Counted from the stretch's first letter, positions 53,944 to 63,595 are shown. The stretch: 64,000 nucleotides of DNA from G965195345 sp965277775 (GCA_965277775.1 OZ255843.1:1798001-1862000), one strand, 5' to 3'. The notes: a model not told the origin generated them from the sequence alone. Numbers and translations: made by a program.

Positions 53944-54993
53944 TTATGGAGATAGAGGTAGTTGGCTTAGGGCACAGTCTTCTGGCAGATCAAACATCAA
54001 ATTAAAGTTCTGTACGGCCTGACCTGAAGCACCTTTGACCAAATTATCAATGACTGAGGTCAGGACCACAGTTGCCCCCCCTTGGGGGCGCCGTAGGCTG
54101 ATCTGACAGAAATTCGACCCCTTGACATTACGCGTTTCGGGGATGGCACGATCGACCTGAACAAAAGGATTTTGGGCATGCGCCTGTTTGACGATTGCCA
54201 ACAAATCTTGTTCTGAAACATCTTGTTTTAACTGAGCGTAGGCGGTTATTTCTATGCCTCTGCTCATGGGTACTAAATGTGGAATAAAGACCAAATCTAC
54301 CGACTTTTGCGCCGTTTGTTCAAGAATTTGTTGAATTTCTGGCCAATGACGATGGCCATCCATACCATAAGCTTTAAAGCTTTCGGAGACTTCGGCAAAC
54401 AAGGTCGCAACTTTTGCTTCTCTGCCCGCGCCACTGACCCCCGATTTGGCATCGACGACGATACCATCGGTTTGAATCACGTTTTCAGCCAACAAAGGAC
54501 ACAATGCCAGCTGAGTTGCTGTTGGATAGCAACCTGGGTTGGCGACAATTCGTGCGGTTTTAACCGCTTGTCTGTACAACTCAGGCAAACCATAAACCGC
54601 CTCTTTTAAAGATTCAGGGCAAGCATGGGGCATGCCGTACCACTGCTCAAATAGCGCTGTGTCCTGCAAGCGAAAATCGGCCGAAAGGTCAATGACTTTG
54701 GTGTCATGATCAATCAAGGTTGGGGTTTTTTCCATGGCAACGCCGTGCGGTGTGGCAAAGAATACCACATCACAATCGCATAGCTGGGCATCATTTGGTT
54801 CTGTGAATGCCAAATCGGTTTGTTGTCTCAATGAAGGGAAGTATTCGCCAACGGGCGTGCCTGCCAGTGTTCTCGAAGTGACACAACGGATGTCAGCGTG
54901 TGGGTGCAACAACAGAAGCCGCAACAATTCAACGCCCGTATAACCTGTGCCTCCGACAATGCCGATTTTAATTTTTTTAAGTTTATTATTCAT
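53944..54993 (-). CDS. argC: N-acetyl-gamma-glutamyl-phosphate reductase
   Basis: A 349-residue NADPH-dependent enzyme for the third step of arginine synthesis. IGIVGGTGYTGVELLRLL binds NADP; ANPGCYPTATQL holds the catalytic Cys; DAKSGVSGAGR and HRHWPEIQQIL are conserved. It is divergent from glnB with a 77-bp shared gap and is followed by priA on the same transcript. Confidence 0.96.
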   Translation of the reverse strand: MNNKLKKIKIGIVGGTGYTGVELLRLLLLHPHADIRCVTSRTLAGTPVGEYFPSLRQQTDLAFTEPNDAQLCDCDVVFFATPHGVAMEKTPTLIDHDTKVIDLSADFRLQDTALFEQWYGMPHACPESLKEAVYGLPELYRQAVKTARIVANPGCYPTATQLALCPLLAENVIQTDGIVVDAKSGVSGAGREAKVATLFAEVSESFKAYGMDGHRHWPEIQQILEQTAQKSVDLVFIPHLVPMSRGIEITAYAQLKQDVSEQDLLAIVKQAHAQNPFVQVDRAIPETRNVKGSNFCQISLRRPQGGATVVLTSVIDNLVKGASGQAVQNFNLMFDLPEDCALSQLPLSP

Positions 54994-55070
54994 AGAGCCT
55001 ATTTTACTTTAGAAGGGTTATAATTAAGCGAATATAGGCGGAAAACTGTTAATAATTAGGAGACTGAAAC

Positions 55071-55409
55071 ATGAAAATGATTGTTGCCATCATTAAGCCC
55101 TTCAAGTTAGATGATGTAAGAGATGCATTGGGTGAATTAGGGATACACGGGATGACTGTGACCGAAGTCAAAGGTTTTGGCCGTCAAAAAGGTCATACAG
55201 AAATGTACCGAGGTGCAGAATATGTCATTGATTTTCTGCCGAAATTGAAAATTGAGATTGTCGTTTCCAATGACGTGATTGAATCGGCATTGGACTCGAT
55301 CATTAATGCAACCAGTACTGGACAAATAGGCGATGGAAAAATCTTTGTCTATGACGTAGAAAAAGTCATTCGGATACGGACGGGTGAGCTTGATGATAAT
55401 GCCCTCTGA
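55071..55409 (+). CDS. glnB: Nitrogen regulatory protein P-II
   Basis: A 112-residue PII protein sensing 2-oxoglutarate, ATP and ADP. The T-loop YRGAEYVIDFLPKLKIE carries Tyr51, the uridylylation site, and TGQIGDGKIFV is the nucleotide-binding B-loop. TTAGGAGACTG precedes the ATG, and a TATAAT box lies at 55019-55024. It is not linked to amtB, so GlnB rather than GlnK is favoured. Confidence 0.95.
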   Translation: MKMIVAIIKPFKLDDVRDALGELGIHGMTVTEVKGFGRQKGHTEMYRGAEYVIDFLPKLKIEIVVSNDVIESALDSIINATSTGQIGDGKIFVYDVEKVIRIRTGELDDNAL

Positions 55410-55452
55410 TTAAAGTGTATTTGTCAGTTAGCAGTTAATCAATTTTAGGACA

Positions 55453-55482
55453 AAAAAAAGCGACTTTCCAGTCGCTTTTTTT
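55453..55482. terminator. Bidirectional intrinsic terminator between glnB and HU
   Basis: A perfect stem: seven A then GCGACT, a TTCC loop, AGTCGC then seven T. The A/T tracts on both sides let it serve both converging genes, glnB from the left and the HU gene from the right. Confidence 0.9.
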
Positions 55483-55499
55483 ATTTGTAAACTTCAGGT

Positions 55500-55775
55500 T
55501 TATTTATTAACAGCAGTTTTTAGTGCTTTACCTGGAGAAAACCGGGGAAGAGTTGCAGCTGCAATTTGGATGCTTTCACCTGTTTGGGGGTTGCGTCCTG
55601 CTCTAGCTGATCTTTTTGATGTTTTAAACGACCCAAATCCAACGATGTTTACTTGATCACCATTGGACAAAGCAGAAGTGATGGCACCGACGGTTGCATC
55701 TAAAGCTCTGGCTGCGTCTGCACGAGTTAATCCGCTTTCGCTACTGATTGCATTGACTAAATCTGACTTGTTCAT
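55500..55775 (-). CDS. hupB: DNA-binding protein HU (beta type)
   Basis: A 91-residue nucleoid protein. MNKSDLVNAISSESGLTRADAARALDA forms the helical dimer base, VGFGSFKTSKRSARAGRNPQTGE the beta-arm with its Pro tip, and ATLPRFSPGKALKTAVN the C-terminus. CTCCAGGAG-type sequence is present just upstream, giving a strong ribosome-binding site. It ends at the shared terminator with glnB. Confidence 0.95.
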   Translation of the reverse strand: MNKSDLVNAISSESGLTRADAARALDATVGAITSALSNGDQVNIVGFGSFKTSKRSARAGRNPQTGESIQIAAATLPRFSPGKALKTAVNK

Positions 55776-55868
55776 ATTGCTCCTCCAGGAGTTTTTAAAT
55801 AGGTTTAAAAAGATTAATGGTTAAATTAATGATTAATTGATGATTGTTTCTTATTTCATCGGGTGGTA

Positions 55869-55897
55869 TTTTTAACCATTTGTGGTATTTATGTCAA
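55869..55897 (-). promoter_or_regulatory. Promoter of the HU gene
   Basis: On the minus strand a perfect TTGACA (55897-55892), a 17-bp spacer and TAAAAA (55874-55869) face the HU gene, giving a leader of roughly 85 nt. Confidence 0.6.
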
Positions 55898-55903
55898 CTA
55901 CTT

Positions 55904-55920
55904 TAGGCAATAATTGCCTA
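55904..55920. promoter_or_regulatory. 17-bp palindrome just upstream of the HU promoter
   Basis: TAGGCAAT-A-ATTGCCTA is a perfect 8-bp inverted repeat around one base, placed 7 bp upstream of the -35 box. The position suits an activator or nucleoid-protein site. The regulator is not recognised. Confidence 0.45.
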
Positions 55921-56009
55921 TTTAGGTCATAAATAGGTTGAAATAAATGGTTTTTTTTCAATTAATGATACAATAAAATGTGCCAATATTGCGAATGCCC
56001 ATGCCGTCG

Positions 56010-57083
56010 TTATTTAGATTTGGAAATATATTGAGTCAAAATTTTAACGGCACTGTCATACGAATCAATATGCGGGACATTGACACTGCCCCCAGCTGCG
56101 CAGGGATGTCCACCGCCATTAAAATATTTTTGTGCCAAAAGACTGACATTATTATTTTCGCTATGGGATCGAAACGATAGCTTGCCATTTGAAGAGATGC
56201 GAATGGCGACATCGATTTCAGGTTTTAATTCAAACAGCATAGAGCTGATGTGCTGAAACAGTGGACCTGTCCACGCGTAAAACACCAAAGTATTCATGCC
56301 ATCAATTTTGATGAAATTCAAACCTTGAACAAACAGCCGTTGTAAAACCAAGTGATAAAATTTGCCATCTAAAGCGATGTTTGTATCCTCAACAATGTTT
56401 TGGTCTAAATGATTTTCACTGAGAAAATCTTCTTTTATTTGATACATCAGGTGTTCAACTTCGGCAATATTCTTATTGTCTTGAAACGCTTCAAATATTT
56501 TTTGAATCAAGTGGAAGCGGTAATATCTGCCTAATTCAGTCATTTCTGGTGGATACCAAGGTTTTTCAAACATAATATCAGCTAGGAAGTTGGCTTTATT
56601 GAATGAAGGATGTTGTTTGATCCACATGTCAGTCACATTCACCAATTCAGACAAATTTTGAAGTTTTTGCTTAGTGGCTTCATCGGGCAAAAATTGTTTG
56701 ACCCAGTCACAACTCAGTCGAGTGGCGCACTGCGAGGTGTCTAATTGATACCAAGCGTGTTTTTTAGCCACTTCAACCCCTGTTGCGTGATGGTCGAGGA
56801 GCAGTAGTTCAGGTCTGCCCGGAATTTTGTCAAGGGTACGCTGTAACCAGTCGGCTTGATCCATGGTTAAGTTCAAATCAGTAATGAGCAATAACGACAC
56901 TTTGGATTGGGTCAACAATTCTAATTTAATCTGCTTGATAATTTGATTTATTACGGGGTTGATCGCTTTATAATCACAATTAAAAAAAGCGCAGTTATAG
57001 AAAGCTTGAGAAACCATAAACTGAGAACCGTAACCGTCTAAGTCTGTATGGCTGAGATGGAATATTCTTTCGGTGGCTTGCAT
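56010..57083 (-). CDS. DHH-family phosphoesterase
   Basis: A 357-residue protein of the DHH/DHHA1 superfamily. The metal-binding pattern is SHTDLDGYGSQ near the N-terminus, LITDLN, LLLDHHATG (the DHH motif) and a C-terminal DHHA1 signature NGGGHPCAAGG. Members include NrnA-type oligoribonucleases and cyclic-dinucleotide phosphodiesterases; the exact substrate is not decidable. It stands alone, with its own promoter, divergent from zipA. Confidence 0.85.
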   Translation of the reverse strand: MQATERIFHLSHTDLDGYGSQFMVSQAFYNCAFFNCDYKAINPVINQIIKQIKLELLTQSKVSLLLITDLNLTMDQADWLQRTLDKIPGRPELLLLDHHATGVEVAKKHAWYQLDTSQCATRLSCDWVKQFLPDEATKQKLQNLSELVNVTDMWIKQHPSFNKANFLADIMFEKPWYPPEMTELGRYYRFHLIQKIFEAFQDNKNIAEVEHLMYQIKEDFLSENHLDQNIVEDTNIALDGKFYHLVLQRLFVQGLNFIKIDGMNTLVFYAWTGPLFQHISSMLFELKPEIDVAIRISSNGKLSFRSHSENNNVSLLAQKYFNGGGHPCAAGGSVNVPHIDSYDSAVKILTQYISKSK

Positions 57084-57198
57084 GTTGGTGATTTGGTTGT
57101 AGGTGTTAATCGTTTTGACTGGTCAGCGTCGTGATAAATGGGTATTATTGTTGTTTGAAATTTATGTCTGAGCCACCTTAAAACAACTGGCGCAAGGC

Positions 57199-57235
57199 AT
57201 GATGAATATTATACAATCATTCATCATCAGGTGAA
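57199..57235 (-). promoter_or_regulatory. DHH gene promoter with -10 box inside an inverted repeat
   Basis: On the minus strand TTCACC (57235-57230), a 16-bp spacer and TATAAT (57213-57208). The -10 lies between the arms of a perfect 9-bp inverted repeat, ATGATGAAT (57199-57207) and ATTCATCAT (57219-57227), an arrangement typical of a repressor operator. Confidence 0.5.
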
Positions 57236-57320
57236 TGACCATAACGCGCTAAAATAACAACAACAGAGGGTTTTATAAACGCCCATTTGAGCAGGAACAA
57301 AGGAACGTCAGACTTATACT

Positions 57321-58157
57321 ATGTGGCTTACGCTTTTATTGATCGCCCTCTTTATCGTATTTCTTGCTTTTTATATATTCGGGCGATGGGAACGTGCCCA
57401 AAAATTTTCTTTTAAAATTCCTAAAAATAACGCGCCTGCCATACAACCGTCGCTCGACGTTGTCGTTGAGCCAAATGTCAATATTGATGAAACAGACGAT
57501 CCAGACGAAACAGATCAGATAACAGCGGCTGCCAAAATCGACGATGAACAAGAGGCCGTCGATGATCATACCTCTGATGATTCGCTGCCGTCGTCCAATC
57601 AATCAGATCGTGCAGACCAAGATGTATTAACCTTAACCCCTCCCACGACAGAACCGAAGAAATCATTGCGAAAATCAGAACAATTAAAGCCTAACCGAGT
57701 CACTGAATCATACAGACCACCCAGGTCATGGCAAGGGAGAAAAGCCGAATCGCTCATCAAGGATGATTTTATTGTGTTCTATCTTTGGCCACAGAACCGT
57801 CATATTCAAGGCACAGCGCTCATAGAAGCCTTGGGCACCACAGCCTTAAACTACGATAATGACTCGCAATGTTTTGTGCGAAAGGAAGGCAGTGTAGAGT
57901 GGTATCGCCTTTGTAATGCCGTAGCCCCCGCTCTATTCACCTACGAATCATTAACGAGTGCTCAATTTCCTGGGTTGATGCTTTGTATGCAAGTGCAATC
58001 AACTTTTGACATCATAAAAGCATTTGAAGAGATGAGACAAGTAACGGAACAATTAAGTCAAAACTTGACGCTCGACATTTTCAATAATGACCGAGCGCTT
58101 TTGGAAAAATCTGATTTTGACCGATTACGCAGTGTTTTAAAACAGAAATATGGATAA
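57321..58157 (+). CDS. zipA: Cell division protein ZipA
   Basis: A 278-residue protein with the ZipA plan: an N-terminal membrane anchor (LTLLLIALFIVFLAFYIF), a short basic stretch, a long acidic and Pro/Thr-rich linker (about residues 45-145), and a C-terminal FtsZ-binding domain (residues ~150-270; DFIVFYLWPQNRHIQG, FPGLMLCMQVQ). It tethers FtsZ to the membrane. Overlaps ligA by 8 nt; zipA-ligA adjacency is a gammaproteobacterial trait. Confidence 0.9.
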   Translation: MWLTLLLIALFIVFLAFYIFGRWERAQKFSFKIPKNNAPAIQPSLDVVVEPNVNIDETDDPDETDQITAAAKIDDEQEAVDDHTSDDSLPSSNQSDRADQDVLTLTPPTTEPKKSLRKSEQLKPNRVTESYRPPRSWQGRKAESLIKDDFIVFYLWPQNRHIQGTALIEALGTTALNYDNDSQCFVRKEGSVEWYRLCNAVAPALFTYESLTSAQFPGLMLCMQVQSTFDIIKAFEEMRQVTEQLSQNLTLDIFNNDRALLEKSDFDRLRSVLKQKYG

Positions 58158-60135
58158 ATCAGATTACCGCCAACTGGTTGATCGTCTCAATGCCTTGGGG
58201 CACCAATACCATGTTGAAGATGCGCCCACAATCAGCGATGCGCAATATGATTCACTCTATCAAAAATTAATTGAAGTTGAAGCTGAGCATCCCGATTGGG
58301 TCGTTGCGTTTTCACCCTCGCAACGCGTGGGGGGAAAATTGGACAGTGGCTTTCAATCTGAAGCGCACCAATACCCCATGCTGTCTTTGGATAATGTTTT
58401 TGACGAAACCGAGTTTGAAAATTTCATTTTGAAAATTCAACAACAACGCCCAGAAAAAACGGTATTCAGCATTGAACCCAAATTAGATGGATTGGCGATC
58501 AGTTTGCATTATGAAGCAGGGCAACTCATCAAAGCGCTGACCCGTGGTGATGGTCAAAGAGGGGAGAACATAACCCAAAACGTCAAGGCCATTCGAGCTG
58601 TCCCTTTGATGTTAAGAGGCGATTTCTGGCCAACCATTGAAGTTAGAGGCGAGGTTTTCATGCCCAAAGCCTCATTTAAGAAACTGAATGAACAACAACT
58701 CGCCAAAGGCGCCAAAACCTTTGTCAACCCAAGAAATGCCGCGGCGGGAACGCTCAGACAACTTGATCCCAGCATCGTCAATCAAAGAGATTTGCAGATT
58801 GCGATCTACGGCGTTTCAAGCAATGTTGAAGGGCGTTATGCCAGCCACAGTGCCATGTTGGCAGCGGTTCAATCTTGGGGCTTGCCCATTTCCCCCGATT
58901 TAGAAGCCACTGATGATGTTCAGCAAATGTTGCAGTACTATCAAAACATTCAACAAAAACGCCCTAATCTGAGCTATGAAATCGATGGCGTGGTATTTAA
59001 GGTGGACGATTTATCTTTGCGTCAATCCTTGGGCACCACAGCACGTGCGCCAAGGTGGGCAATTGCCTACAAATTTCCTGCAGAAAAAGTATGGACGGTG
59101 CTCGAGGACATAGAAATTCAAGTTGGTCGCACGGGCGCATTGACACCAGTGGCTCGATTAGAACCAGTATTTGTTGGTGGCGTGATGGTGTCCAATGCCA
59201 CATTACACAACATGGATGAAATTCAAAGAAAGGACGTGCGCATCGGCGATACGGTGGTCGTGAGACGGGCAGGGGATGTGATCCCTGAAGTGGTCGAAGT
59301 GGTTTTAGCCAAACGTTCCAAGCAATCGGTGCCCTATGTTTTTCCAACCGTTTGTCCAGCATGTGGCACAGAAGTGGTCAAAGATGAAGAAAAATCGGTG
59401 ATTCGATGCCCCAATCAATCGCTTTGCCCTGCTCAATTTGTCAATGCATTGATCCACTTTGTCTCCAAGAAGGCGTTTGATGTGGAAGGCTTGTCGGAAA
59501 AAACCATTGAAGGGCTTTATGCCAAGCAATTAATCGCCCAACCATTCGATATATTTGGGCTGAGCGCCGCCGAATTTGAACAATTGCCTTTAATGGCCGA
59601 AAAAAGAATTGCCAACTTACTTCAAGCGCTTGAACAAGCCAAAACCGTTGACTTTAACAAACTGATTTATGCTTTGGGTATTCCTGAAGTCGGTGAAGTG
59701 ACAGCGCAAAACTTGGCGAATCGTTTTGAGTCTATGGCGCATCTGGTGCAAGCCACAGCCGAGGCCTTGGTTGAGATTGATGATGTTGGCGACATCGTTG
59801 CCCAGCACATCGTATCGTATTTTATACAGCAGCCTGAAATCGCAGAAACGATTGAAAACAGCGGCATAACCATTGTCTATCCAACGATTCAAGCCCCTGC
59901 TTCCGATCATAAGGTCAGTGGTAAGACCGTGGTCATTACTGGGACATTTGCTTTCGCTCATCGAGACGACATCAAAAGTCAATTGCAAAAACTTGGCGCC
60001 AAAGTGACAAGCGCAGTTTCAAAATCTACCGATTTTTTGGCTTGTGGCGAAAACGCTGGCTCAAAATACGATAAAGCACTGGCATTGGGCATTGAAATCA
60101 TTCCAGCAGAAACGATTGAATCTTGGATGCCCTGA
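58150..60135 (+). CDS. ligA: NAD-dependent DNA ligase
   Basis: A 661-residue ligase in the standard order: Ia domain (YHVEDAPTISDAQYD), adenylation domain with the AMP-accepting Lys in EPKLDGLAISL, OB fold (VGRTGALTPVARLEPV), four-Cys zinc finger (CPACGTEVV...CPNQSLCPAQF), helix-hairpin-helix repeats and a C-terminal BRCT domain (VSGKTVVITGTF). It seals nicks in lagging-strand DNA. Confidence 0.97.
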   Translation: MDKSDYRQLVDRLNALGHQYHVEDAPTISDAQYDSLYQKLIEVEAEHPDWVVAFSPSQRVGGKLDSGFQSEAHQYPMLSLDNVFDETEFENFILKIQQQRPEKTVFSIEPKLDGLAISLHYEAGQLIKALTRGDGQRGENITQNVKAIRAVPLMLRGDFWPTIEVRGEVFMPKASFKKLNEQQLAKGAKTFVNPRNAAAGTLRQLDPSIVNQRDLQIAIYGVSSNVEGRYASHSAMLAAVQSWGLPISPDLEATDDVQQMLQYYQNIQQKRPNLSYEIDGVVFKVDDLSLRQSLGTTARAPRWAIAYKFPAEKVWTVLEDIEIQVGRTGALTPVARLEPVFVGGVMVSNATLHNMDEIQRKDVRIGDTVVVRRAGDVIPEVVEVVLAKRSKQSVPYVFPTVCPACGTEVVKDEEKSVIRCPNQSLCPAQFVNALIHFVSKKAFDVEGLSEKTIEGLYAKQLIAQPFDIFGLSAAEFEQLPLMAEKRIANLLQALEQAKTVDFNKLIYALGIPEVGEVTAQNLANRFESMAHLVQATAEALVEIDDVGDIVAQHIVSYFIQQPEIAETIENSGITIVYPTIQAPASDHKVSGKTVVITGTFAFAHRDDIKSQLQKLGAKVTSAVSKSTDFLACGENAGSKYDKALALGIEIIPAETIESWMP

Positions 60136-60153
60136 TGAGTTTGTTTTCCTAAG

Positions 60154-61512
60154 GTGACTCAATCCGTTCAAGTCCTCGTTGTAGGCGCTGGAATTGGTGG
60201 CTTAACGTGTGCATGGCGACTGCGCAAAGCACAGATTAATGTGGCTGTGCTCGAAGCGCAAAGCACCACAGGGGGGATGTTAAAAACCAGCACTGAGTTG
60301 GGTTTTAGGGTGGACTCTGGTGCCAACTCAACCGTGCTAAACGCATCACTCGCTCAAATGGTTAAAGCATTGGGCATTGAAGATCAAATGATTGCGGTTG
60401 ATCCGCGCGCTGAAAATCGATTCATTTGCTTAAGGCAAAAATTATGGCCTGTGCCATTAACGCCCAAAGCCTTATTGCGCTCGCCCATGTTGTCAACGCC
60501 TGCAAAACTGCGATTGTTGTTAGAACCTGTTATTCCCCTTAAACAGCAAGAACAAAGCATTCATGATTTTTGTGTCACCCGACTGGGTCAGACCTTTACC
60601 AATACCTTCATCGACCCTTTTGTATCAGGTATCTGGGCAGGTGACATCCATAAATTGTCCATGCAAGCGTGCTTTCCCAAACTCATGCAAGACCTACAGA
60701 CATCTGGTTCGTTGCTAAAGGTTCTCATGAACAAAAGCCGTCAATCTAAGAATCAAACATCAAAGCCATCATCAAAAAAAGGCAGTGTCAGCTTTAAACA
60801 AGGCATGCAGTTTTTGCCAGACTCGCTCAGTGACCAATTAAAGGATCGCATTCATCTAAACACCGACGTGGTTCAAATCACCCAAAAGGCTGGTGTATGG
60901 ACCGTTGAAACGGCACAACAAAGTTGGACAGCCCAACACCTTGTGTTGGCCCTACCCGCGCATCAGATTGCCAATTGTTTGCCACATTGGGCCTATGGTC
61001 AGCGATTGGCTGAGGTGGCCAGCAGTCCAGTGGTGTCATTGGCATTGGGCTACAAACGTTCAGACATCGGTCATCTGCTTGACGGTTTTGGGGTATTGTT
61101 TCCTCGAAGTGAAGGCCTCAAGACCCTTGGCGTGTTATTTTCCAGCACCATGTTTCCCACCTGTTGCCCACCCGACCGTGTACTACTGACCGTCTTTTTG
61201 GGGGGCAGTCACCACCCCGAACTGGTTGAGTTTTCCGATGAAGACTTGTTGGCACTGGTTCGTCAAGAGCTGGATCCAATATTACAAATCAAAGAAGCGC
61301 CAATGTTTCAAAAAATCATGCGCTGGCACACAGGCATTCCCCAATACGAATTGGGCCATAATGCCAAAATGGCAACTGTCATGGCTGATCTGACAAAGCA
61401 ATATTCAGAGCTTGAAATTTGCTCAAATGGACACGATGGGGTGTCGGTCTCTGATAGAATTCAAGCTGGAATGTCAGTCGCTGATCGCCTCATTCAATCG
61501 AATAAATCTTAG
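60154..61512 (+). CDS. hemY: Protoporphyrinogen oxidase, HemY type
   Basis: A 452-residue FAD protein oxidising protoporphyrinogen IX (or coproporphyrinogen III) with O2. The N-terminal dinucleotide fold VLVVGAGIGGLTCAWRLRKA, VDSGANSTV, the conserved FVSGIWAGDIHKLSMQACFPKL and the C-terminal GVSVSDRIQAGMSVADR fit the family. The start is a GTG with little ribosome-binding site, 18 nt after ligA. hemL follows, so two heme-pathway genes are paired. Confidence 0.88.
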   Translation: MTQSVQVLVVGAGIGGLTCAWRLRKAQINVAVLEAQSTTGGMLKTSTELGFRVDSGANSTVLNASLAQMVKALGIEDQMIAVDPRAENRFICLRQKLWPVPLTPKALLRSPMLSTPAKLRLLLEPVIPLKQQEQSIHDFCVTRLGQTFTNTFIDPFVSGIWAGDIHKLSMQACFPKLMQDLQTSGSLLKVLMNKSRQSKNQTSKPSSKKGSVSFKQGMQFLPDSLSDQLKDRIHLNTDVVQITQKAGVWTVETAQQSWTAQHLVLALPAHQIANCLPHWAYGQRLAEVASSPVVSLALGYKRSDIGHLLDGFGVLFPRSEGLKTLGVLFSSTMFPTCCPPDRVLLTVFLGGSHHPELVEFSDEDLLALVRQELDPILQIKEAPMFQKIMRWHTGIPQYELGHNAKMATVMADLTKQYSELEICSNGHDGVSVSDRIQAGMSVADRLIQSNKS

Positions 61513-61533
61513 AAAATCAAGGTTATAAATACT

Positions 61534-62832
61534 ATGTCAACAAACGCATTAAATCCGTCCAACGAGCAAGCATTTGCCCTCGCCCAAAACGCCATTCCTG
61601 GAGGGGTCAACTCACCTGTTCGCGCTTTTAAAGGGGTCGGCGGTAAGCCGATTTTCATGGCATCAGCCCAAGGGGCATACATTCACGACATTGAAGGAAA
61701 AGCCTACGTCGATTACGTCGGTTCTTGGGGGCCGATGGTCGTTGGACATGCCCATCCACAAGTGCTGCAAGCAGTCCACCAAGCGGTTGATAAAGGTCTG
61801 AGTTTTGGCGCCCCAACGTGTATAGAAACCGAAGTTGCTCAAACCATCAAAGACATTTATCCGTCGATTGACCTCATCCGTTTTGTCAATTCTGGCACCG
61901 AAGCGACCATGAGCGCCTTGCGCCTGGCTCGGGCGCACACCAAACGCGACATAATCCTCAAATTTGAAGGCTGTTATCACGGACATTGCGATAGCTTGCT
62001 GATCAAAGCCGGTTCTGGTTTATTGACATTGGGTGAGCCCAGTTCACCTGGTGTGCCCAAAGTTTTGGCCGATTTAACGGTGACTTTAGAGTTTAACAAT
62101 CTTGAACAACTGAGCGAAGTGTTTAACGACATAGGCGATCAGATTGCCGCGGTAATCGTCGAACCCGTCGCGGGCAATATGAATTGTATTCCAGCAACCC
62201 CCGCCTTCATCAAAGCGCTCAGAGATTTGTGTGATAGCCATCAAAGCCTGCTTATTTTTGATGAAGTCATGTGTGGTTTTCGTGTAGCGCGAGGCGGTGC
62301 ACAAGAACTGTACGGCATTGAACCAGACTTAACATGCTTGGGTAAAATCATTGGTGGCGGAATGCCTGTGGGCGCGTTTGGCGGCAAACTCAAAGTCATG
62401 CAAGACTTGGCACCATTAGGCGCCGTTTATCAAGCAGGCACACTATCGGGCAATCCCATTTGCATGGCTGCTGGTTTAAAAACCTTAGAGTTGCTGAGCG
62501 AGCCAGATTTTTACGATCGATTGAGTGCCAAAACCGACCAACTTTGTTCAGGATTGCTCAATAGTGCCAAAGAAGTGGGCTTTTCATTGAGCGAAAATCA
62601 CGTCGGCGGTATGTTTGGCATGTTTCTTGGGACAGAAGAGCCGGTTAATCGATTTTCTCAAGTGCACAACGGCACAGCGCTTTATGCAAAGTTTTTCCAT
62701 AAAATGTTGGAAGCAGGTTTCTATTTTGCCCCATCCGCCTACGAAGCAGGCTTTATGAGCACGGCGCATGAATCAGATGACATAGACCGCACCGTAGAGC
62801 ACGCCAAAAAAGTCTTTAAATCCCTAAGATAA
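61534..62832 (+). CDS. hemL: Glutamate-1-semialdehyde 2,1-aminomutase
   Basis: A 432-residue class III PLP enzyme making 5-aminolevulinate, the first committed heme precursor in the C5 pathway. FALAQNAIPGGVNSPVRAFK, FVNSGTEATMSALRLAR, LLIFDEVMCGFRVARGGAQ and CLGKIIGGGMPVGAFGG with the PLP Lys are all present. Length normal; 21 nt behind hemY. Confidence 0.97.
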   Translation: MSTNALNPSNEQAFALAQNAIPGGVNSPVRAFKGVGGKPIFMASAQGAYIHDIEGKAYVDYVGSWGPMVVGHAHPQVLQAVHQAVDKGLSFGAPTCIETEVAQTIKDIYPSIDLIRFVNSGTEATMSALRLARAHTKRDIILKFEGCYHGHCDSLLIKAGSGLLTLGEPSSPGVPKVLADLTVTLEFNNLEQLSEVFNDIGDQIAAVIVEPVAGNMNCIPATPAFIKALRDLCDSHQSLLIFDEVMCGFRVARGGAQELYGIEPDLTCLGKIIGGGMPVGAFGGKLKVMQDLAPLGAVYQAGTLSGNPICMAAGLKTLELLSEPDFYDRLSAKTDQLCSGLLNSAKEVGFSLSENHVGGMFGMFLGTEEPVNRFSQVHNGTALYAKFFHKMLEAGFYFAPSAYEAGFMSTAHESDDIDRTVEHAKKVFKSLR

Positions 62833-62848
62833 CTCTCTCAAGCGAAGG

Positions 62849-63595
62849 CTATTCTAACCAGTTTGATGGTGCCCAAGCCCCTGTGGCTTGAATTGGGACT
62901 TGTCTTTGCGTGGTGACCCAAACAGCCAGGCTGATTTTTTTGCTGGTATGGGTTTCGATGTTTTCTGGCAAGACGATATTCCAAAGTCCAGAACTTGAAA
63001 TGCTTTGCTTGTGTTCTAACACAACGAAATCGCCTTTGAGTGTGCGACCGCTGTTTTCACCGCGTTGGATATTGTCAATCAAGCCAGAACCCAAAACAGC
63101 GACATTGGCAATGAGTGATTGCTGGTTATCTACGTCTCCTTTAAGTTTAATCAATAAGGAGTTGTTAATGATGTCAACACTCAATTTGGGTGCGGATTCT
63201 CTCAATTGTGGCAAGGGTTTTCTGTAGAAGAATCCTTTCCATTCTTTGCCATCGACCAGGAATCCAGGCGTATAGACTGAACGGGTGTTGCCAAAATGAC
63301 TGTGCGCCCTTTGTCTTTCGCTGTACGCTTCTTTTGAATAAATGTCTTTCCAGCCCAGATGATTCCAATACGACACATGAAAGGCGACTGGGACAATGCT
63401 TTGCCATAAATCAGGGTGGTTGCTCAATTTATTCATCCATGATTCGGCCACCGGACAGCTGCTACAGCCATGCGAAGTAAAGAGCTCAACCATTTGAGCT
63501 TTTTCATAACCGCTGGAAAAGTTCCAAGAATTTGTCGCAAAAGCAGAGTGGCTGGGAAAACTTAGAAGTAATAAAAGCGTGAATAATTTTTTCAT
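62849..63595 (-). CDS. Secreted DUF1223 thioredoxin-fold protein
   Basis: A 248-residue protein with a signal peptide ending near AFAT. The DUF1223 pattern is clear: VELFTSHGCSSCPVAESWMNKL (a CxxC motif in a thioredoxin-like position), VAFHVSYWNHLGWKD, TPGFLVDGKEW. Function unknown; probably a periplasmic redox or chaperone protein. Convergent with hemL, with a 16-bp gap. Confidence 0.85.
   Translation of the reverse strand: MKKLFTLLLLLSFPSHSAFATNSWNFSSGYEKAQMVELFTSHGCSSCPVAESWMNKLSNHPDLWQSIVPVAFHVSYWNHLGWKDIYSKEAYSERQRAHSHFGNTRSVYTPGFLVDGKEWKGFFYRKPLPQLRESAPKLSVDIINNSLLIKLKGDVDNQQSLIANVAVLGSGLIDNIQRGENSGRTLKGDFVVLEHKQSISSSGLWNIVLPENIETHTSKKISLAVWVTTQRQVPIQATGAWAPSNWLE

Noticed and set aside
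60134..60151. A five-codon frame between ligA and hemY as a coupling peptide gene
   Set aside because: It is too short to support, and its start merely overlaps the ligA stop codon.
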